64,000 nucleotides of DNA from Microvirga antarctica (GTDB lineage Bacteria; Pseudomonadota; Alphaproteobacteria; Rhizobiales; Beijerinckiaceae). The number at the start of each line of letters is the position of its first letter. The stretch's first letter is position 1. Shown in pieces: positions 48,184 through 59,116 of the stretch. Both the position numbers and the translations under genes were made by a program. The notes under the pieces were generated by a model. The model ran no database searches. It was given only the letters and a program-made list of their open reading frames with translations, and was not told the DNA's origin. The DNA lies in contig NZ_JAGEMM010000001.1 of NCBI RefSeq assembly GCF_017921815.1, positions 930,001 through 994,000 of the forward strand, in the 5' to 3' direction.

Positions 48184-49103
48184 CGGTTGCAGGTAGCGTC
48201 CTCCACCATCCATCGAACAAGCTCACCAAATGTATAGCCCGCATGGGCTGCCAATTCTGGCACCAAGCTGGTCTCGGTCATGCCGGGTTGCGTGTTGACC
48301 TCGAGGACCACGAGCTCCCCGGTTCCCCCCGGGGTGTCGTCGTATCTCAAATCAGCGCGACTGATTCCGCGGCAGCCGAGCGCTTGGTGCGCCGTTAACG
48401 CTAACTCTTGGACCTTTTGGTAAATATTCGGTTTAATTTCTGCCGGGAGGACGTGAATGGAGCCGCCCTTCGCATACTTTGCGTCATAATCGTAAAACAC
48501 GCCCGTCGAGGGCCTGATATCGATGACCCCGAGCGCCCGATCGCCCATCACCGCGCAGGTCAGCTCGCGACCCGCAACGTATGATTCGACAAGGACTTTT
48601 TCGCCGAACGCCCAGTCTTCCCGGAGCAGTTCCTGGGGCGGATGGGAGCGGTCTTCGCGCACGATGATGACCCCCACCGAGGACCCCTCATCGACCGGTT
48701 TGATCACATAGGGGGCCGGCAGAACGTGGCTTTTGGCCGCCTCGAAACGGTTAACGACCATCCCCTGCGGCACAGGGACGCCGGCAGCCGCCATAATAAT
48801 TTTGGCCTTGTCCTTTTGCATGGCGAGCGCGGAGGCCAGAACACCCGAGTGGGTGTAGGGGATTCGCAGCAGTTCCAGGAGGCCCTGCATGGTGCCGTCC
48901 TCGCCGATTCGCCCATGCAGGGCGTTGAACACCACCTGCGGGGCCACCGCCTGCACGACGGTCGCCACATCCGGCTGCACGTCGATGGGGGTGACCCGGT
49001 ACCCCTGCTCCTCGAGGGCCTTGCAGCAGGCCCGCCCCGTCGCGAGGCTGACTTCGCGCTCCGCCGACCAACCGCCCAGAAGAACGGCGACGTGCTTGCT
49101 CAT
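48180..49103 (-). CDS. ddl: D-alanine--D-alanine ligase
   Basis: 307 residues from ATG 49103, with GGGGAA just upstream; longer in-frame starts (to 49277) give unrelated sequence overlapping murB. ATP-grasp enzyme that makes the D-Ala-D-Ala dipeptide for the MurF step. Motifs: LLGGWSAEREVSL, HGRIGEDGTMQGLLEL, YVIKPVDEGSSVGV, and LEVNTQPGMTETSLVPELA. 58 bases separate it from murB, one of the few non-overlapping junctions in the cluster. Confidence 0.96.
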   Translation of the reverse strand: MSKHVAVLLGGWSAEREVSLATGRACCKALEEQGYRVTPIDVQPDVATVVQAVAPQVVFNALHGRIGEDGTMQGLLELLRIPYTHSGVLASALAMQKDKAKIIMAAAGVPVPQGMVVNRFEAAKSHVLPAPYVIKPVDEGSSVGVIIVREDRSHPPQELLREDWAFGEKVLVESYVAGRELTCAVMGDRALGVIDIRPSTGVFYDYDAKYAKGGSIHVLPAEIKPNIYQKVQELALTAHQALGCRGISRADLRYDDTPGGTGELVVLEVNTQPGMTETSLVPELAAHAGYTFGELVRWMVEDATCNR

Positions 49104-49161
49104 GATAAGTTCCCCGTGTTCCGGCCCGCGCCTGACGCCGACCGTTTGATGTTGATTCGAG

Positions 49162-50076
49162 TCAGGCGAGGCCGACCCGTTTGATTTCCCACTCGAGGAC
49201 GACTCCCGAATGCTCCCGCACGCGACGGCGAACCTCGTCACCCAGGCTCTCGATGTCGACGGCCCGGGCGGTGCCATGATTGATCAGAAAGTTGCAATGA
49301 AGCTCGGACACCTGGGCGTCGCCGACGCGCAGCCCCCGGCATCCTGCCGCATCGATGAGTTGCCAGGCCTTGTGGCCCGGAGGATTCTTGAAGGTCGACC
49401 CGCCGGTGCGGGTATTGACGGGCTGGGTCGAGGCCCGCGCATCCGTGATGGCGTTCATCTCGGCCAGAATGGCCTGCGGATCGCCCGCGGAGCCCTGGAA
49501 CACCGCCTCGGTGAAAATTACATCGTCGGGCACCGCCGCATGGCGGTAGGTGAAGCCCATGGCGGCGTTGTCGAAGCTCACGCGCGTCCCGCTGCGATCG
49601 ACCCCGATGGCCGAGATCAGCACGTCCTTCGTCTCGCCCCCATAGGCCCCGCCATTCATTCGCAATGCGCCGCCGATGGCGCCGGGAATGCCGCGCAGGA
49701 ACGACAGACCCGCAATGCCGGCCTCGGCGGCGACGCGCGCCACCTTCACGTCCGGCGCTCCCGCCCCTGCCCGAATGCGATGATCGGGCAACACGGCGAT
49801 ATCCGAGAACCCCTTGCCCAGCCGAATGACGACACCGGGAAAGCCGCCGTCGCGAATCAACAGATTGGAGCCGAGGCCGACGGGCAGGACCGGGAGGTCT
49901 GGACTCAGGCGCGCGAGGAACACCGCAAGGTCGTCCGCGTCCGCCGGCGAAAACAGGACCTGGGCGGGCCCGCCGGCGCGAAACCAGGAGAGCGGCGCTG
50001 TCGGCGCATTGGCCTCCAGCTTGCCGCGCAGGTCCGGCATCGCGTCGCGCAGGGCCGCTGTCAGGTCGGCGAACAT
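49162..50076 (-). CDS. murB: UDP-N-acetylenolpyruvoylglucosamine reductase
   Basis: 304 residues from ATG 50076, forming TGATG with the murC stop; an earlier in-frame ATG (50130) lies inside murC. FAD enzyme that reduces enolpyruvyl-UDP-GlcNAc to UDP-MurNAc. Motifs: TWFRAGG-like SWFRAGGPA, GLGSNLLIRDGGF (FAD), FLRGIPGAIGGALRMNGGAYG, the catalytic-region YRHA, and GSTFKNPPGHKAWQLIDAAG. Typical type I/II MurB layout. Confidence 0.96.
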   Translation of the reverse strand: MFADLTAALRDAMPDLRGKLEANAPTAPLSWFRAGGPAQVLFSPADADDLAVFLARLSPDLPVLPVGLGSNLLIRDGGFPGVVIRLGKGFSDIAVLPDHRIRAGAGAPDVKVARVAAEAGIAGLSFLRGIPGAIGGALRMNGGAYGGETKDVLISAIGVDRSGTRVSFDNAAMGFTYRHAAVPDDVIFTEAVFQGSAGDPQAILAEMNAITDARASTQPVNTRTGGSTFKNPPGHKAWQLIDAAGCRGLRVGDAQVSELHCNFLINHGTARAVDIESLGDEVRRRVREHSGVVLEWEIKRVGLA

Positions 50077-51491
50077 CAAGCCGGCGTCCCGGACAAAGCC
50101 TCGAGTTCGCCCGGCAGTGCATAGGCCCACTGCGTAATGTTGCCGGCGCCGAGGCAGAGGACGTAATCGCCCGGCCGCGCGATGCCCTTGACGAGACCGG
50201 CCAGATCCTCCGGTTTGTCGAGCGCCATCGCGTTGCGGTGACCGCGGGCCTTCAGGCCCGCCACCAGGTCATCACGCTCCGCGCCAGGAATGGGCTGCTC
50301 GCCCGCCGCGTAAACGGGAGCCACGATGACCGCATCGGCATCGTTAAAGCAGGTGCAGAACTGCTCGAAGAGCGACGACAGGCGCGTGTAGCGGTGCGGC
50401 TGCACCACCGCGATCACCTGACCGCTGGTGGAGGCCCGCGCGGCCTTGAGGGTTGCGCTGATCTCGATCGGGTGGTGACCGTAATCGTCAAAAATCGCCA
50501 CGCCGTTCCAGGTGCCGGTGCGGGTGAACCGGCGCTTCACGCCGCCGAAATTGCCAAGCGCCTTGCGGATCGCATCCGTCGAGACGCCGAGTTCGTGCGC
50601 CACCGCAATGGCGGCCGTGGCGTTGAGGGCATTGTGGGCGCCGGGCATCGGCAGCACGAGATCTTCGAGCTCGATACGAAAGCCGGGCCGGCGATCCCGG
50701 ATCATGACGCGGAACCGGCTTTGCCCGTCGCGGGTGTCGATATCCATCAACCGGACATCCGCCTGTGGGTTCTCGCCATAGGTGATGATCCGGCGATCCT
50801 CGATATGGCCGACGAGATCCTGAACGGTCGGGTGATCGATGCACATCACAGCAAAGCCATAGAACGGAATCGAATCGATGAACCGGCGGAACGCCTCCTT
50901 AATGGCGTCGAAGGTGCCGAAATGATCGAGATGCTCGGCATCGATATTGGTCACGACAGCGACGTCGGCCGGCAGCTTCAGGAACGTGCCGTCGGATTCA
51001 TCGGCCTCGACGACCATCCACTGGCCCTCGCCCATGCGGGCATTGGTGCCGTAGGCATTGATAATGCCGCCGTTGATGACGGTGGGATCGAGCCCGCCCG
51101 CATCGAGAAGCGTCGCGACAAGCGACGTGGTGGTCGTCTTGCCGTGCGTGCCGGCGATCGCCACGCAGGATTTGAAGCGCATGAGTTCGGCGAGCATCTC
51201 CGCGCGCCGCACGACGGGCAGGCGCTTCTCTCGCGCCATCGCCAGTTCCGGATTGTCGCGCTTGATCGCCGTGGAGACGACGACGATCTCGGCCGCATCC
51301 ACGTTCTCGGCCTTGTGGCCGATGAAGGTCTTGATGCCTTTGTCGGCGAGGCGCTTGACGTTGTAGTTGTCGGAGGCGTCCGAGCCCTGCACCGTATAGC
51401 CAAGGTTGTGCATGACCTCCGCGATGCCCGACATGCCGATGCCGCCGATACCGATGAAGTGAATGGGTCCAAGCTTCGGCGGCAGTTTCAT
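50076..51491 (-). CDS. murC: UDP-N-acetylmuramate--L-alanine ligase
   Basis: 471 residues. Adds L-Ala to UDP-MurNAc. N-terminal Rossmann loop [13 protein letters not shown] (about 13-25), ATP loop GTHGKT (114-119), [22 protein letters not shown] (the conserved central block) and QPHRYTR near the C-terminal domain. The ATG overlaps the murG stop as ATGA. Confidence 0.97.
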   Translation of the reverse strand: MKLPPKLGPIHFIGIGGIGMSGIAEVMHNLGYTVQGSDASDNYNVKRLADKGIKTFIGHKAENVDAAEIVVVSTAIKRDNPELAMAREKRLPVVRRAEMLAELMRFKSCVAIAGTHGKTTTTSLVATLLDAGGLDPTVINGGIINAYGTNARMGEGQWMVVEADESDGTFLKLPADVAVVTNIDAEHLDHFGTFDAIKEAFRRFIDSIPFYGFAVMCIDHPTVQDLVGHIEDRRIITYGENPQADVRLMDIDTRDGQSRFRVMIRDRRPGFRIELEDLVLPMPGAHNALNATAAIAVAHELGVSTDAIRKALGNFGGVKRRFTRTGTWNGVAIFDDYGHHPIEISATLKAARASTSGQVIAVVQPHRYTRLSSLFEQFCTCFNDADAVIVAPVYAAGEQPIPGAERDDLVAGLKARGHRNAMALDKPEDLAGLVKGIARPGDYVLCLGAGNITQWAYALPGELEALSGTPA

Positions 51492-52606
51492 GAGGGTGTT
51501 CCGTTTGCGTGAGAGGAGACCAGGGCGAGTACGGCCTGAGCGAGGCGCTCGGCCGCATCCGTGATAGCGGCGCTATGCGCCGCCCGGGCCGCGACGGTCA
51601 AGTTTTGTGGCGATGCCAGCGCCTTGCGCAGTTCATCGGCGAGGCGTTCGGGCGTAAACGCGACTTGTGGAAGAACGATGGCAGCGCCCAGATCGCCCAG
51701 TACCTTGGCGTTGGCCGCCTGATCCTGGTCGATGGCGCCGGGAAGCGGCACGAGGATCGACGGCCTGCCGATGACAGCCAGTTCGGCCACGGTCGAGGCG
51801 CCCGACCGCGCGATGACCAGATGGGCCTCTGCAATCCGGTGCGGCAGGTCCTTGAAGAACGGCTCGGCCTCGAACGTCACGCCAAGCTGGCTGTAACGGT
51901 CGCGAACGCGCGCCAGATCTTCGCCGCGGGCCTGCTGCACGATCATGAGCCGCGACAGTTCTGCGGGTGACAGCAGGGCTATGGCCGCCGGAACCACGTC
52001 GCTCATGACCCGCGCGCCCTGACTGCCGCCGGTGACGAGCAGGTTGAATCGCTCCTCGGGACAGGGGGCTTGGAACGGGATCTTTGCCGCAGCCGTCACC
52101 GCCGGGCGGATCGGGTTTCCGGTCTGGACGACGCGCCCGCGAAGCCGGGCCGGAAGTCCCTTGATGTCCGCAAAGCCGGTGGCGACCAGGGCGGCCCGGG
52201 TCGCGAGAAGCCGGTTGGCCCGTCCCATCACGCCATTGGCCTCATGGATGGCTGTCGGAATGCCCAGGAGCGCAGCGGCGACCAGCGGCGGCACGGTCGG
52301 ATAACCGCCAAATCCGACGACGACAGCGGGCTTGAGCCGGCGCAGCGCCGGGATGGCCACCAACGTGCCGCGACCCAGGCGAAAAGCCGCCCCGATCATC
52401 TGCGGGATCGAGCGACCTGAGGGCGTAGCAGATGGAATCTCGACGATCTCGTCGGCCGGAAAAGCGCCCGCAAAGGCGTTGGCGCGCTTGTCCGTGGCGA
52501 GCGCCACCCGGGCGCCTGCCTGTCTCAGGGAATTCGCAAGCGCCTCCGCGGGGAAAAGATGCCCGCCCGTTCCTCCCGCGGTGAGAAGGATGAGGGGCGC
52601 CGTCAT
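51488..52606 (-). CDS. murG: MurG, lipid II-forming N-acetylglucosaminyltransferase
   Basis: 372 residues from ATG 52606, overlapping the ftsW stop as ATGA; a GTG four codons earlier is less likely. Transfers GlcNAc onto lipid I at the inner leaflet. GT28 motifs: [57 protein letters not shown], and the donor-site block [24 protein letters not shown]. Confidence 0.96.
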   Translation of the reverse strand: MTAPLILLTAGGTGGHLFPAEALANSLRQAGARVALATDKRANAFAGAFPADEIVEIPSATPSGRSIPQMIGAAFRLGRGTLVAIPALRRLKPAVVVGFGGYPTVPPLVAAALLGIPTAIHEANGVMGRANRLLATRAALVATGFADIKGLPARLRGRVVQTGNPIRPAVTAAAKIPFQAPCPEERFNLLVTGGSQGARVMSDVVPAAIALLSPAELSRLMIVQQARGEDLARVRDRYSQLGVTFEAEPFFKDLPHRIAEAHLVIARSGASTVAELAVIGRPSILVPLPGAIDQDQAANAKVLGDLGAAIVLPQVAFTPERLADELRKALASPQNLTVAARAAHSAAITDAAERLAQAVLALVSSHANGTPS

Positions 52607-53748
52607 CGGCGCGACCAATCCTGATTGAAATTGTCCATCATCTCCGCGCGCGGGCGGCGACGGGTGAGCGCAATCAGGAATCCCATGGCGAGCGCGAGAG
52701 AAAGCAGCGACGAGCCGCCATACGACACGAACGGCAGAGTCATGCCCTTGGCGGGCATGAGATGCACGTTCACCATCATGTTGATGCAGGCCTGCAGCCC
52801 GAACATGAAGACGATGCCGGTGGCGGCAAGGCGGCAGAACGTGTCCTCGTTTCGGCGAGCCAGCGACAGCCCGCGCAGCACGATGAACGCGAACAGGACC
52901 AGCACGATCATGCAGACCACGATGCCGAACTCTTCCGCCGTGACCGCAAAGATGAAATCGGTATGGGCGTCCGGCAGGATCCGCTTGACAGTCCCCTCAC
53001 CCGGACCACGGCCAAGCCAGCCGCCGCGGGAGAACGATTCCATCGCCGTGTCGACCTGGAAGGTATCGCCCGACGTCTTGTCCATGAAGCGCTCGAACCG
53101 CGCGCGCACGTGCGGCAGGAATTCATAGGCGGCTCCGATGCCGACCAAGCCGGCGCCGCCCAGGCCCATCACCCAGAACCAGTGCAGGCCGGCGATGAAG
53201 AAGAGGCCGCACCACACCACGGTGATGAGCATGGTCTGCCCGAAATCCGGCTGGAGGATCAGCGGAATGATGGTTGCGGGCAGGATGAGGAACCCCAGAA
53301 GCGCGCCCGGCATGTCCTTGCGCCGACCACCTTCGGAGAAGGCCCAGGCGGCGAGAACCACGAAAGCCGGCTTGACGAATTCGGACGGCTGGATGCCCAG
53401 CGGCCCGATCACGATCCACCGGTGCGCGCCCTTGATCTCCGGCCCGTATTGGAAGGCGAGCAGCACCAGGATCATTCCGACGAAATAGACCGCCAGCGCC
53501 AGCCGCCGCAGATGGCGCAGAGACAGGAACGACACCGAGAGCAGGATCGCCAGCGCCGGCATGAGGAACATGACCTGACGATTGACAAAGTGGAAGGTCG
53601 ACAGACCGAGGCGCTCGGCCACCGGAGGCCCGCCGGCCATGAGGAAAACCAGCCCCGACAAAGCCAGGACGGCAAGCGCCGCCAGGAGGGACCGGTCAAC
53701 CGTCCACCACCAGTCGCTGAAGGCCGAGCGTTCCGCGCGTGACACCAT
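52603..53748 (-). CDS. ftsW: FtsW, SEDS-family peptidoglycan polymerase of the divisome
   Basis: 381 residues from ATG 53748; earlier in-frame starts to 53994 overlap murD. SEDS glycosyltransferase that polymerises lipid II with FtsI. About ten transmembrane helices; conserved GAHRWIVIGPLGIQPSEFVK, QPDFGQTM, and PAKGMTLPFVSYGGSSLLS. It starts four bases after murD and is coupled to murG by ATGA. Confidence 0.96.
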   Translation of the reverse strand: MVSRAERSAFSDWWWTVDRSLLAALAVLALSGLVFLMAGGPPVAERLGLSTFHFVNRQVMFLMPALAILLSVSFLSLRHLRRLALAVYFVGMILVLLAFQYGPEIKGAHRWIVIGPLGIQPSEFVKPAFVVLAAWAFSEGGRRKDMPGALLGFLILPATIIPLILQPDFGQTMLITVVWCGLFFIAGLHWFWVMGLGGAGLVGIGAAYEFLPHVRARFERFMDKTSGDTFQVDTAMESFSRGGWLGRGPGEGTVKRILPDAHTDFIFAVTAEEFGIVVCMIVLVLFAFIVLRGLSLARRNEDTFCRLAATGIVFMFGLQACINMMVNVHLMPAKGMTLPFVSYGGSSLLSLALAMGFLIALTRRRPRAEMMDNFNQDWSRR

Positions 53749-53752
53749 GGCT

Positions 53753-55135
53753 CTAGGCTCCCATCGCCGGTTCGAGGCCGGGCAAGGCTTTGACAAGTTC
53801 CCGGAAATGGTTTCCGCGAACTTCGAAATTTGGATACTGGTCGTAGGATGCGCTGGCGGGCGACAGCAGGACCACCGCATGCGTCGACCCGGCGGCATCC
53901 TGGGCTGCTTGCTGCACCGCGCGATCAAGCGTGCTGCAATGCTGATGCAGAACGCTGTCGCCCAGCGTCGCTGCATATTCATCCGACGCGGCACCGATCA
54001 GATACGCCTTGCGGACCTTGCCGAAATGCGGACGCAGCGGCGCAATGCCGCCCTCCTTCGATTTCCCGCCAAGAATCCAGAAGATGTCGTCGAACGATTT
54101 CAGAGCCTTCTCGGTGGAGTCGGCGTTGGTGGCTTTCGAATCGTTGATAAAGAGAACGTCGCCGCGGCGGCCGATCTCTTCCATCCGATGCGGCAGACCG
54201 GGGAACGTGTGGAGCGCTCGATCGATGGTGGCCGTGTCGACCTGGCAAAACAGCGCGATCGCGACGGCGGCGGCGGCATTCTGTGCGTTGTGGTCACCGC
54301 GCAGGGACGAGATGCCCGCGAGGTCGGCGATCGCGACAGCGTCACCATCGGTGTTGGCGATGATCTGATGCGACTGGCCAAAGACGCTGCCCGGGTTCTT
54401 GTCGGTCAGCCCAACCCGCAGCGTCGGAACGCGCACATGGGCCGCCATTGCACGAGAGATTGCATCGTCAACGCCGATGACGACCTTGTCGGCGTGGCGG
54501 ATCAATCTTTCCTTGATGGCCGCGTAGGCGTCGAGCGTACCATGCCGGTCGAGGTGATCGGCCGACACATTGAGCATCACGCCGATGCTGGGCGCAAGAG
54601 ACGGCGCGAGATCGATCTGGAAGGACGAGCATTCGATGACGTGCACGCGGTCGTCGGATGGCGGCAGCAGCGACAGGATCGCGGTGCCGATATTTCCGCC
54701 CATCTGAACGTCCCGCCCCGCCTCGCGCAGGATATGCGAGACGAGCGCCGTGGTGGTGGATTTGCCGTTGGTCCCCGTGATGGCGATGAACGGAGCGTTC
54801 GGGGCGATGCTCGCGCGCTCCCGACAGAAAAGTTCGATATCGCCGATGATCTCGACGCCCGCCGCCTGCGCAAGATCGACAGACCAATGAGGTGTCGGAT
54901 GCGTCAGCGGCACGCCCGGGGACAGGATGAAACTGGAAAAGCGCGACCAGTCGCTCTTGCGCAGATCCTCGACCGCGATTCCATCGGCCTCGGCCTGCGC
55001 GGTCCGGGCGGGATTGTCGTCCCAAGCGACGACATGCGCGCCCCCGGCCTTGAGGGCAAGCGCCGTCACCAGGCCGGAGCCCCCGAGACCGAAGAGCGCG
55101 ACCGTCCGGCCGGAAAGGGTGGTGATCGGGGTCAT
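53753..55135 (-). CDS. murD: UDP-N-acetylmuramoyl-L-alanine--D-glutamate ligase
   Basis: 460 residues. Adds D-Glu to UDP-MurNAc-L-Ala. N-terminal LFGLGGSGLVTALALKAGG, ATP loop ITGTNGKSTTTALVSHIL, LNVSADHLDRHGTLDAYAAIK, the FINDSKATNADSTEKAL block and LSPASASYDQYPNFEVRGNHF near the C-terminus. Separated from mraY by four bases. Confidence 0.97.
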   Translation of the reverse strand: MTPITTLSGRTVALFGLGGSGLVTALALKAGGAHVVAWDDNPARTAQAEADGIAVEDLRKSDWSRFSSFILSPGVPLTHPTPHWSVDLAQAAGVEIIGDIELFCRERASIAPNAPFIAITGTNGKSTTTALVSHILREAGRDVQMGGNIGTAILSLLPPSDDRVHVIECSSFQIDLAPSLAPSIGVMLNVSADHLDRHGTLDAYAAIKERLIRHADKVVIGVDDAISRAMAAHVRVPTLRVGLTDKNPGSVFGQSHQIIANTDGDAVAIADLAGISSLRGDHNAQNAAAAVAIALFCQVDTATIDRALHTFPGLPHRMEEIGRRGDVLFINDSKATNADSTEKALKSFDDIFWILGGKSKEGGIAPLRPHFGKVRKAYLIGAASDEYAATLGDSVLHQHCSTLDRAVQQAAQDAAGSTHAVVLLSPASASYDQYPNFEVRGNHFRELVKALPGLEPAMGA

Positions 55136-55139
55136 GCGC

Positions 55140-56225
55140 TCACCGCAGCTTCAGCGTTGCGAGGCCGACGAGCGCCAGCACCACGGAGACAATCCAGAAG
55201 CGGATCACGACCTGCGGCTCCGTCCAGCCGAGCTGCTCGAAATGGTGGTGGATCGGCGCCATGCGGAAGACCCGCTTGCCGGTGAGCTTGAACGACGTCA
55301 CCTGGATGATGACCGAGAAGATCTCGAGCACGAACAAGCCGCCCACGATGGCAAGCACGATCTCGTGCTTGGCCGCAACCGCGATGGTGCCGAGCAATCC
55401 GCCAAGCGCCAGGGAGCCGGTATCGCCCATGAAAATCTGCGCGGGCGGCGCGTTGAACCAGAGGAAACCCAGTCCCGCCCCCATCAATGCCCCGCAGATG
55501 ACGGCGAGCTCGCCGGTTCCCGGCACGAAATGAATCTGGAGATAATTCGCGAACACCGCGTTGCCGGCCAGATACGCGATGAAGCCGAAAGTCCCGGCAG
55601 CGATCATCACCGGAACGATGGCCAGTCCATCGAGCCCGTCGGTGATGTTGACCGCATTGCCGGCGCCGACGATGACGAACCCGCCGAAGACGATATAGAA
55701 CCAGCCGAGATTGAAGATCAGATCCTTAGAGAACGGCAAGGCGAGTTTATTGGCAAGCCCCGGGGTCCCCATGTAGGAAATCGCGATGCAGGCCATCGCT
55801 GCGATCAGGGCCTCGAGCGCGAGACGCGAGCGGCCCGAGAAACCTTTGTGCGACTGCTTCGTCACTTTGAGGTAATCGTCGTAGAATCCGATGGCGCCAA
55901 AACCCACCGTGACGAACAGAACCGTCCACACATAGTGGTTTGCAAGATTGGCCCAGAGCAGCGTCGAGACGAGAACTCCCGCGAGGATCATTAGGCCGCC
56001 CATGGTGGGCGTGCCGCGCTTGGTCAAGAGGTGCGAGGCCGGACCGTCCTCGCGGATGGGCTGACCCTTCCCCTGCTTGAGACGCAGCAGAGAGATCATC
56101 GAGGGTCCGAAGAGAAACACGAACAGCAGGCCCGTGGCCGTCGCGCCGCCGGTGCGAAACGTGATGTAGCGGAATATATTGAGGGGACTGAAATAGGGGC
56201 TGAGCTCGGCCAACCAGGTCAACAT
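55140..56225 (-). CDS. mraY: Phospho-MurNAc-pentapeptide transferase
   Basis: 361 residues. Membrane enzyme making lipid I from UDP-MurNAc-pentapeptide and undecaprenyl phosphate. About ten transmembrane helices; conserved [24 protein letters not shown] (with the Asp pair), [13 protein letters not shown] and [15 protein letters not shown], then [24 protein letters not shown]. Three bases from murF. Confidence 0.97.
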   Translation of the reverse strand: MLTWLAELSPYFSPLNIFRYITFRTGGATATGLLFVFLFGPSMISLLRLKQGKGQPIREDGPASHLLTKRGTPTMGGLMILAGVLVSTLLWANLANHYVWTVLFVTVGFGAIGFYDDYLKVTKQSHKGFSGRSRLALEALIAAMACIAISYMGTPGLANKLALPFSKDLIFNLGWFYIVFGGFVIVGAGNAVNITDGLDGLAIVPVMIAAGTFGFIAYLAGNAVFANYLQIHFVPGTGELAVICGALMGAGLGFLWFNAPPAQIFMGDTGSLALGGLLGTIAVAAKHEIVLAIVGGLFVLEIFSVIIQVTSFKLTGKRVFRMAPIHHHFEQLGWTEPQVVIRFWIVSVVLALVGLATLKLR

Positions 56226-56228
56226 GGT

Positions 56229-57662
56229 CTATCCTTTCAGCGCAGTTGCCGAGGGGCCCGCGCCGTACTTGTCTTTGAGAGCCTTCACGACGAGCGCCAT
56301 CTGCATGCTGAGCGAACCCTTCACCATCACGGCATCGCCCGCTTGAAGCATCGCGGTGACAGGCTCCACCAACGCGGCTGAAGAGCCGGCATGATGAGCC
56401 ACAGTCGACCGGGGCAGCGAGCCCACGAGGTTCTCCATGAGAGCTCCCGCAGCGAAGACAAGGTCAATGTGGTTCTCGGCGATTGCGCTCGCGAGCGCCC
56501 GATGCAGCGCAGGTCCGTCCGGCCCGAGTTCGCGCATGTCGCCCAAGACGGCAATGCGACGTCCGCCTGGCACAACGTCCACGGCGCCAAGATTGGACAA
56601 CGCCGCGGTCATGGAAGCCGGATTGGCGTTGTAGCTCTCGTCGATCAACAGCGCATCGCCGCTTGCGGTCGACAGAATGGTGCGCTCCCCCCGCCCGACC
56701 GGTGGTTTGAGATCGGCAAAACTCTCGGCCGCGCGATCCACATCGGCGCCCAGAGCATGGATGGCAGCCAGCACGCTCAACGAATTGAGCGCGATATGAC
56801 GGCCCGCAGTCCCAATGCGGTAGACAAGCGGCCGCCCGAAGATCCGGGCCTCGACCAGGGAGTCGTCGGGCCTGACAAGGACACGCTCGGCGCGGATGTC
56901 CGCCCGCTCATGCTCGCCAAATGTGATGACGCGGCCCGCAGCCGATGCAAAGGCGTGCGCGCACAGGCGCTCGAAAGAGGGCAGATCACGGTTGATGACC
57001 GCCGTCCCGCCCGGCTCGATCCCCGCGAAGATCTCGCCTTTCGCGTCGGCAATGCCCCACAGCGACGGGAAGAATTCGAGATGCACGGGAGCCACGGTGG
57101 TGATGACGGCCACATGCGGACGCACCATCGCGGTCAGAGGCAGGATTTCGTGGGCGTGATTCATGCCGATTTCGAAAATTCCGAAGACGGCTTCCTGCGG
57201 CATGCGCGACAACGTCAGCGGCACGCCCCAGTGATTGTTGTAGGACGCGACCGATGCGTGCGTCTTGCCCTGCCGCGACAATGCCAGGCGCATGGCTTCC
57301 TTGGTCCCCGTCTTGCCGACGGACCCCGTGATGGCCACAATCCTTGCGGCGCTGCGTGCGCGGGCCGCGATTCCCAAGCCGCGCATCGCCTCGAGAACAT
57401 CCGGGACGACGACAAGCCGATCTGAATCCGCAAAGGCGGCGGCTTGATCATCCGCGATGACACAGGCAGCGGCACCCTTTTCCAGGGCCGCCGATACAAA
57501 CGCGTGCCCATCATGCACATCGCCCTTGATGGCAAAGTAGAGATCGCCCGACGCGAGCGTGCGCGTGTCGATGGAGGCGCCGGAGGCCTGCGTGACGCCG
57601 CGGCCAACTTGACCGCCCGTCGCAGTCTCGATCTCGGTGCGCGTCCAGAGCGGGGCGTTCAT
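56229..57662 (-). CDS. murF: UDP-MurNAc-tripeptide--D-alanyl-D-alanine ligase
   Basis: 477 residues. Adds the D-Ala-D-Ala made by Ddl. N-terminal IDTRTLASGDLYFAIKGDVHDGHAF motif, ATP loop ITGSVGKTGTKEAM, KTHASVASYNNHWGVPLTLS, NHAHEILPL, and LIDESYNANPASMTAAL. Coupled to murE by ATGA. Confidence 0.96.
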   Translation of the reverse strand: MNAPLWTRTEIETATGGQVGRGVTQASGASIDTRTLASGDLYFAIKGDVHDGHAFVSAALEKGAAACVIADDQAAAFADSDRLVVVPDVLEAMRGLGIAARARSAARIVAITGSVGKTGTKEAMRLALSRQGKTHASVASYNNHWGVPLTLSRMPQEAVFGIFEIGMNHAHEILPLTAMVRPHVAVITTVAPVHLEFFPSLWGIADAKGEIFAGIEPGGTAVINRDLPSFERLCAHAFASAAGRVITFGEHERADIRAERVLVRPDDSLVEARIFGRPLVYRIGTAGRHIALNSLSVLAAIHALGADVDRAAESFADLKPPVGRGERTILSTASGDALLIDESYNANPASMTAALSNLGAVDVVPGGRRIAVLGDMRELGPDGPALHRALASAIAENHIDLVFAAGALMENLVGSLPRSTVAHHAGSSAALVEPVTAMLQAGDAVMVKGSLSMQMALVVKALKDKYGAGPSATALKG

Positions 57663-59116
57663 GGCGTCACCTGTGCAATCGCGGCCAGAACCTCGTCATG
57701 ATCGGAGAATGGCAATGTCCGGTCGCCGACGATCTGTCCCGTCTCGTGCCCCTTGCCGGCGACCACGAGGATATCGCCCGGCCCAAGATCGCGCACAGCA
57801 GCACGGATGGCCTGCGCGCGATCGGCAATCTCGATCGCGCCGGGGGCAGCCGAAAGAATTTCGGCCCGGATCGCAGCCGGGTTTTCAGAGCGCGGGTTGT
57901 CGTCCGTCACGATGACGACATCGGCCCCGGCAACAGCAATCCCCCCCATCAGAGGACGTTTTCCCCTGTCGCGATCCCCGCCGCAGCCGAACACGCACAC
58001 GAGCTTGCCGGTCGTGAACGGCCGCAAGGCATCGAGCACATGGGCCAGCGCATCGGGCTTGTGCGCATAGTCGACGATGCACATGGCGCCATTGACCTCG
58101 CCCACCTTCTCGAGACGCCCCGCCACGCCCTGCAGCCGCGACAGCCCGTCAAGCACGGCCTCGGCCTTCTCCGGGCCCTCGACAGCAAGCACCAATCCCG
58201 CCGCCAGCAATGCATTCTCGACCTGAAACGCGCCGAGCAGCGGCAGTCTGGTGTGATAGGTCCGGCCATATGCCGTTATGGACAGGACCTGACCGAAGCC
58301 GTCGGCGCTCGCTTCCACCAAGTGTAGCATGTCGCCGGCGCGGCCGGTTGTGAGCAATGTCAATCCACGCCGCCGAATGCCCTCGCGAAACACATCCGCA
58401 TAGGGTCCGTCCGCATTGACGACCGCGGGTGCATTGTGCGGCAGCAACGTGTCGAAGAGGCGCAACTTGGCGGCCGCATAGGCTTCCGTCGTGCCGTGAT
58501 AATCGAGATGGTCGCGGCCGAGATTGGTAAACCCGGCTGCCTTCAGGCGCACCCCGTCGAGCCGGCGCTGATCGATGCCGTGCGAGGAGGCTTCCATCGC
58601 CAGATGGGTCACGCCCTCCCCTGCGAGACGGTCGAGCGTCTCATGAAGGGAAACCGGGTCCGGCGTCGTAAGTGATCCGTATGCCGCGCCATCGGAGGTG
58701 ATGACGCCCAGGGTGCCGAGGCTTGCGGATTTATGGCCGAGACCAGCAAACAATTGGCGCACGAAATCGGCGACCGAACTTTTCCCGCTCGTGCCCGTGA
58801 TCGCCAGGATGGTGTCGGGTTGCTTCGGATAAAACCGCGATGCCGCCGTCGCCAGCGCGAGACGCACGTCGGCCACGCGCAGATAGGCAATTCCGGGCGG
58901 CGTTTCGGCCTCGCCGACGATCGCCACCGCGCCGGCTTCTGCGGCGGCGGCCGCGAATGCCATGCCGTCTGCCTTGGTTCCGGGCACCGCGAAGAAGACA
59001 AAGCCGGGCGCGACCTTGCGGCTGTCCGACGTCAGGCCCGCGACCGGCGCGTTCGCCAGAGGCGATCCGCGCGCCTCATCCAGCAGGCCAGCGAGCGTGA
59101 GCACGGACGCGCCCAT
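57659..59116 (-). CDS. murE: UDP-MurNAc-dipeptide--meso-diaminopimelate ligase
   Basis: 485 residues from ATG 59116, forming TGATG with the ftsI stop; ATG 59131 lies inside ftsI. N-terminal LTSDSRKVAPGFVFFAVPG, ATP loop ITGTSGKSSVADFV, MEASSHGIDQRRLDG, NLGRDHLDYHGT. The DDNPR motif in VTDDNPRSENPAAIRAEI marks meso-diaminopimelate specificity, so the peptidoglycan is A1-gamma type. Confidence 0.97.
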   Translation of the reverse strand: MGASVLTLAGLLDEARGSPLANAPVAGLTSDSRKVAPGFVFFAVPGTKADGMAFAAAAAEAGAVAIVGEAETPPGIAYLRVADVRLALATAASRFYPKQPDTILAITGTSGKSSVADFVRQLFAGLGHKSASLGTLGVITSDGAAYGSLTTPDPVSLHETLDRLAGEGVTHLAMEASSHGIDQRRLDGVRLKAAGFTNLGRDHLDYHGTTEAYAAAKLRLFDTLLPHNAPAVVNADGPYADVFREGIRRRGLTLLTTGRAGDMLHLVEASADGFGQVLSITAYGRTYHTRLPLLGAFQVENALLAAGLVLAVEGPEKAEAVLDGLSRLQGVAGRLEKVGEVNGAMCIVDYAHKPDALAHVLDALRPFTTGKLVCVFGCGGDRDRGKRPLMGGIAVAGADVVIVTDDNPRSENPAAIRAEILSAAPGAIEIADRAQAIRAAVRDLGPGDILVVAGKGHETGQIVGDRTLPFSDHDEVLAAIAQVTP